NCBI GenBank assembly: GCA_026710565.1
Contig: JAPOQV010000321.1
Coordinates: 1-8,325 of the forward strand
Reading direction: 5' to 3'
From: Spirochaetaceae bacterium
GTDB taxonomy: Bacteria; Spirochaetota; Spirochaetia; SZUA-6; Bin103
DNA: 8,325 bases
The notes under the pieces were generated by a model that was given only the letters and a program-made list of their open reading frames with translations, made no database searches and was not told the DNA's origin. A program made the position numbers and the translations under genes. Below, one piece after another: positions 6,073 to 8,325 of this stretch (positions are counted from its first letter, which is position 1; each line of letters begins with the position of its first letter).

Positions 6073-6082
6073 ACGGACCAAA

Positions 6083-6280
6083 ATGCCGCGCCGGGCTGAC
6101 TACGCCCGACAGTTCCGCAAGGACTGGTAGCGCCTCTCGCGTTCCGGTCGATACGATTTGAATCGGCTGAAGGCGGTCATGCTCATCCCCATCGCCAGCG
6201 AGACGCCGCTCGGTCCCGAACAGAGGGATCACCGGCTCAGAGGCGCGTGGGAGCGCTACCGGGAATGCCACGTCGGTGGG
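6083..6280 (+). pseudogene. YafQ-like toxin gene, inactivated
   Basis: From ATG 6083 the frame reads MPRRADYARQFRKDW, then TAG (6128-6130) where YafQ relatives continue with a basic residue; a single base change from AAG would make it. The same frame continues with RYDLNRLKAVMLIPIASETP, DHRLRGAWERYRECHVGG, clear YafQ homology. Counting the stop as residue 16, His50 and His63 fall at the positions of the E. coli YafQ active-site histidines. After Gly66 the similarity ends: the Asp67-Trp68 pair and the final His/Phe region are absent. A decayed trace may persist in another frame near 6325-6365, but that is doubtful. YafQ is a ribosome-dependent mRNA endonuclease; this copy should be inactive. 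The gap from 6281 to the ATPase stop holds only an inverted repeat, TGGGCGC (6277-6283) with GCGCCCA (6301-6307), at the point where homology is lost. Confidence 0.82.
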
Positions 6281-6418
6281 CGCGAGTCGGCAGGTGCGAG
6301 GCGCCCAGGAGCAGGTCCATCCGGTCACTTCAGTAGACACCACGAAGAAGGAGCTGACCGCACGGGGCGTGCCGTCTACGGCGGTACGGGCCAACCGGTG
6401 ATCGAGAGACGCGAGTGT

Positions 6419-7645
6419 TCATGCGCGATTCCTGCGCCGTGTGGATCGTGGGCGGCGCGCCGGTACGTGTTTTTCGAGTATCGGCATCTGTCGTTTCATG
6501 AAGCTGTCGAACAGCGGCACGGTGAACGCGGTCTCCCCGTGCCGCTGGCTCCAGACCATGCCCTTGTTCACCAGTTGTTGCCGGACCGTCGCCACCGAGG
6601 CTGCGGCCACGCCCAGAGCGGTGGCGATGTGCCCTGTCTTGTGCGGCCCCGGTCCGAGCTCGGCCATGGCACGCAGGTACTTTTGCTGCAGCACGGTCAA
6701 GCGATCGAAGCGCACGCGAAAGAAGTTGGCGTCCAGGTGGGCGCTCGCGTCGGGGGTGGCGCCCGCCACGGCTTCTCGCGCGATCGGACTCGACGGTGCG
6801 CGATTCCACACCTGGAATCCCCACTCCTGGATGAAATAGGGGTAGTTCCAGGTGGCCTGCAGGATTGCATCGACGGCTCCGTCATCGAACGAGACTCCCT
6901 CGTTCCGTGCCGGGATCGCGATGGCTGCGCGGGCCGCATCGGGATCCAGCGGGCCGACTTCCGGATAGTCGAACAGCCGCTCGGCGTACGACTTGGCCTT
7001 GCCCGCAAGTCCGGCCACCTGCGGGAGTCCGGCGCCGATGAACAGCAGCGGCAGGTTGCGTTGGGCGATCTCATGACACGCCACGACTACGGCGGCAAGC
7101 TCGACCGACGAGAGGTATTGAATCTCGTCAAGGAACAGACCTACGGCCGAGCGCCGCTCGGCGGCCGCTTCCGCCACGGCCATCAACAGGTGCGGCAGGT
7201 CTTGTTCGAGGTTGCCGCTGTCCCCTTCACCGGGTGCGGGCTCGACGCTGAACTCGATGTCTCCGATCTTGACCTTGAACGCGTTCGCGAAGCCGCGCAG
7301 TACGTTCACCGCTCGCCGCAGGTGCCGCCCACCTGCCTTGCGCAGGTCGAGGGCGTAGAGGATGCGCCGCAGCTCCGGCGCCAGCAGGTCAGGCAGCGCA
7401 CCCCCTTCGGGCGCCTCGATCTTGACCGTCTCGAAGCCCTTGTCGTCCGCGAACGCGCGCAGTCGATTGATCAGCACGGTCTTGCCGACCCCGCGCAAAC
7501 CCAGCAGCACGAGGCCCTTGGTGGGCCGTCGGGCGAGCACGCGATCCATGTCGACGGTCACATCTTCGATCAGCCGGTCGCGGCCGGCCAGCTCGGGCGG
7601 CTGAAAGCCGGCACCGGGAGCATACGGGTTGTTGCGACGATCCAT
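6419..7645 (-). CDS. AAA+ ATPase with C-terminal winged-helix-like region
   Basis: A 408-residue soluble P-loop ATPase resembling the Orc1/Cdc6-like or AAA_16 'ATP-binding proteins' found as single genes in many bacteria and archaea. Seen: a box LAGRDRLIEDV (19-29), Walker A GLRGVGKT (49-56), Walker B VGLFLDEIQYL (168-178), a sensor-1-like strand LPLLFIGAGLPQ (198-209), an arginine in SYAERLFDYPEVGPLD (219-234) that could serve as finger or sensor, and a lid domain to about 300. Residues 314-378 (LTVLQQKYLRAMAELG, then HIATALG and VRQQLVNKGMVW) look like a winged helix, so DNA binding is plausible. The tail is very basic (ARRPRSTRRRNRA). ATG 7645 has no clear Shine-Dalgarno sequence. The upstream gap holds the AT-rich dyad. 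The cellular role is unknown; no partner gene is adjacent. Confidence 0.85.
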   Translation of the reverse strand: MDRRNNPYAPGAGFQPPELAGRDRLIEDVTVDMDRVLARRPTKGLVLLGLRGVGKTVLINRLRAFADDKGFETVKIEAPEGGALPDLLAPELRRILYALDLRKAGGRHLRRAVNVLRGFANAFKVKIGDIEFSVEPAPGEGDSGNLEQDLPHLLMAVAEAAAERRSAVGLFLDEIQYLSSVELAAVVVACHEIAQRNLPLLFIGAGLPQVAGLAGKAKSYAERLFDYPEVGPLDPDAARAAIAIPARNEGVSFDDGAVDAILQATWNYPYFIQEWGFQVWNRAPSSPIAREAVAGATPDASAHLDANFFRVRFDRLTVLQQKYLRAMAELGPGPHKTGHIATALGVAAASVATVRQQLVNKGMVWSQRHGETAFTVPLFDSFMKRQMPILEKHVPARRPRSTRRRNRA

Positions 7646-7683
7646 CGAATCAGCTCAGCGGGTCAGGAAAGGAGGTTACTCGA

Positions 7684-7714
7684 TTTAATGAGTTTAATGA
7701 CTACACCATTAAAC
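7684..7714. promoter_or_regulatory. AT-rich dyad plus direct repeat upstream of the ATPase gene
   Basis: GTTTAATG (7692-7699) and CATTAAAC (7707-7714) form a perfect 8-bp inverted repeat with a 7-bp centre. A third copy of TTTAATG lies at 7684-7690, 9 bp before the second. The cluster sits in the short gap between the two minus-strand genes, in DNA much richer in A and T than its surroundings. On the minus strand a weak promoter (TTGCGT, 16 bp, TAAACT) overlaps it. An operator controlling the ATPase gene is the best guess. A terminator for the upstream gene is less likely because no T-run follows. Confidence 0.5.
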
Positions 7715-7722
7715 GCAATAAA

Positions 7723-8325
7723 TCAAGCATCGGCGCCGGTCGGGACCTCGCGGATCTCCCACAGCCACTGCTTGAACAGGCCGGGGTCGCCGAAGGTGCC
7801 GTCGTCGACGCGGTTGGCCAGGGCCAGGCGAGGCGGGCCGTCCTCGAACGGCGTCCACACCGGGCACATGGCGGCCGCGCCCACGCCGGGGCGATCGCTG
7901 GTGGTGACGTAGGCGTCGTCGTTGACCAGCTCCCAGTGAAACGGGTCGGCGCCGCGGTAGTGGCCGTAGCGGCGCATCCCCGGCCTCTCCCGCGTGCTGT
8001 AGCGCAGCACGAACATGTGCCACTCGTCCCCGACCCGGAACACGCGCGGAGACTCGCAGCCCCGCTCCGACCGCAGCACCGGCTCGGGATGGATCCTGTA
8101 CGGCCCGGCCGGGCGGTCGATCGGCGTGCGCGCCAGCCCGATTACCCGGTTGGCGTAGGCATCGCCGGGACCGATGCCTGGGGCATCGCCGGGACCGATG
8201 CCCTTGAAGAACAGCAGGATCTCGTCCTCCGTAACCACTGGCCGGGGATCGTCGTGCCGGATCGAGCGCCACGGCGCACCGTAGTCGGTCACCACGCCCT
8301 GCTTCACGAACCTGCCGGCCGGCCC
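7723..8325 (-). CDS. GH43-like five-bladed beta-propeller glycosidase, N-terminus beyond the window
   Basis: The last 200 residues of a protein open to the right edge; the GTG at 8307 lies inside coding sequence, since the frame continues upstream with GPAGRF. It has features of the GH43/32/62/117 propeller superfamily: RHDDPRPVV (23-31 of the visible part), blade-end pattern EILLFFKG (35-42), GLARTP (63-68), and CESPRVFRVGDEWHMFVL (90-107), where the Glu is placed like the catalytic acid of such propellers. A further blade has WTPFEDGPPRLALAN. The enzyme class and substrate cannot be fixed without the N-terminus. Residues 42-49 and 50-57 are a duplicated GIGPGDA unit (see the repeat). It is probably part of a carbohydrate-use locus to the right, and the ATPase gene follows in the same direction after 77 bp. 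Confidence 0.72.
   Translation of the reverse strand, partial: GPAGRFVKQGVVTDYGAPWRSIRHDDPRPVVTEDEILLFFKGIGPGDAPGIGPGDAYANRVIGLARTPIDRPAGPYRIHPEPVLRSERGCESPRVFRVGDEWHMFVLRYSTRERPGMRRYGHYRGADPFHWELVNDDAYVTTSDRPGVGAAAMCPVWTPFEDGPPRLALANRVDDGTFGDPGLFKQWLWEIREVPTGADA
8158..8202. repeat. Two 21-bp hairpin repeats in tandem (24-bp period) inside the GH43-like gene
   Basis: Two identical 21-bp copies (8158-8178 and 8182-8202) are spaced by 3 bp. Each copy is itself an inverted repeat: GGCATCG, a 7-bp centre CCGGGAC, then CGATGCC. The 24-bp period is in frame and inserts eight residues (GIGPGDAP) between two propeller strands. Confidence 0.9.

Noticed and set aside
5638..6081. Minus-strand open frame opposite the RelB/DinJ-like antitoxin
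   Set aside because: No family resemblance, and the plus strand has the ribosome site, the operator palindrome and a recognisable ribbon-helix-helix.
6158..7912. 584-codon plus-strand open frame running from the YafQ-like remnant across the ATPase
   Set aside because: Only its first 41 codons resemble YafQ. The rest is antisense to a well-supported ATPase and then to the propeller gene.
7686..7912. Short plus-strand gene from ATG 7688 region behind GGAGG at 7671-7675
   Set aside because: After about 15 AT-rich codons it becomes antisense to the propeller gene with shadow-like composition, and the ribosome-site spacing is long.

Overview
The window is GC-rich and reads best as a chromosomal segment of an uncultured, high-GC bacterium with a catabolic, sugar-scavenging lifestyle. 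It carries a sulfatase, a xylose-isomerase-like TIM-barrel protein, an amidase, LplB/LplC-type carbohydrate ABC permeases and a five-bladed beta-propeller glycosidase-like protein. This mix is common in environmental or symbiont Spirochaetes, Planctomycetes and Chloroflexi. I cannot assign a phylum from the sequence alone.

Layout. (1) Positions 1-3656, minus strand: a four-gene catabolic cluster, in transcription order a 74-aa small protein (3656-3432), an amidase-signature hydrolase (3435-2014), a sugar isomerase/epimerase-like TIM barrel (1921-1085) and a sulfatase that runs off the left edge (1088-1). The first pair and the last pair each overlap by 4 bp (GTGA and ATGA), which suggests translational coupling. 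(2) Positions 3712-4360, plus strand: a type II toxin-antitoxin operon with a BrnT-like toxin and a CopG-type antitoxin, lower in GC than its neighbours. It has a TTGACA promoter overlapped by two interleaved dyads that could be the autoregulatory operator. (3) Positions 4521-5636, minus strand: the remains of a carbohydrate ABC transporter operon, with an intact LplC-like permease preceded by only the last 69 codons of an LplB-like permease. (4) Positions 5762-6280, plus strand: a second toxin-antitoxin locus, with an intact RelB/DinJ antitoxin behind a perfect 18-bp palindrome, followed by a YafQ-like toxin gene killed by a TAG codon and by loss of its C-terminal part. (5) Positions 6419-7645, minus strand: a stand-alone AAA+ ATPase with a winged-helix-like tail. 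(6) Positions 7684-7714: an AT-rich dyad. (7) Positions 7723-8325, minus strand: the C-terminal part of a GH43-like propeller protein with a duplicated 24-bp hairpin unit inside its coding sequence.

Taken together, minus-strand catabolic genes have been interrupted by plus-strand toxin-antitoxin cargo, and at least one of them (lplB) has been truncated. The points most worth a second look are the small protein/amidase pair as a possible GatC/AtzG-like two-subunit enzyme, the interleaved brnT operator, the orphaned DinJ-like antitoxin with its dead YafQ partner, and the duplicated in-frame hairpin in the glycosidase-like gene. I see no rRNA, tRNA, CRISPR array or transposase.
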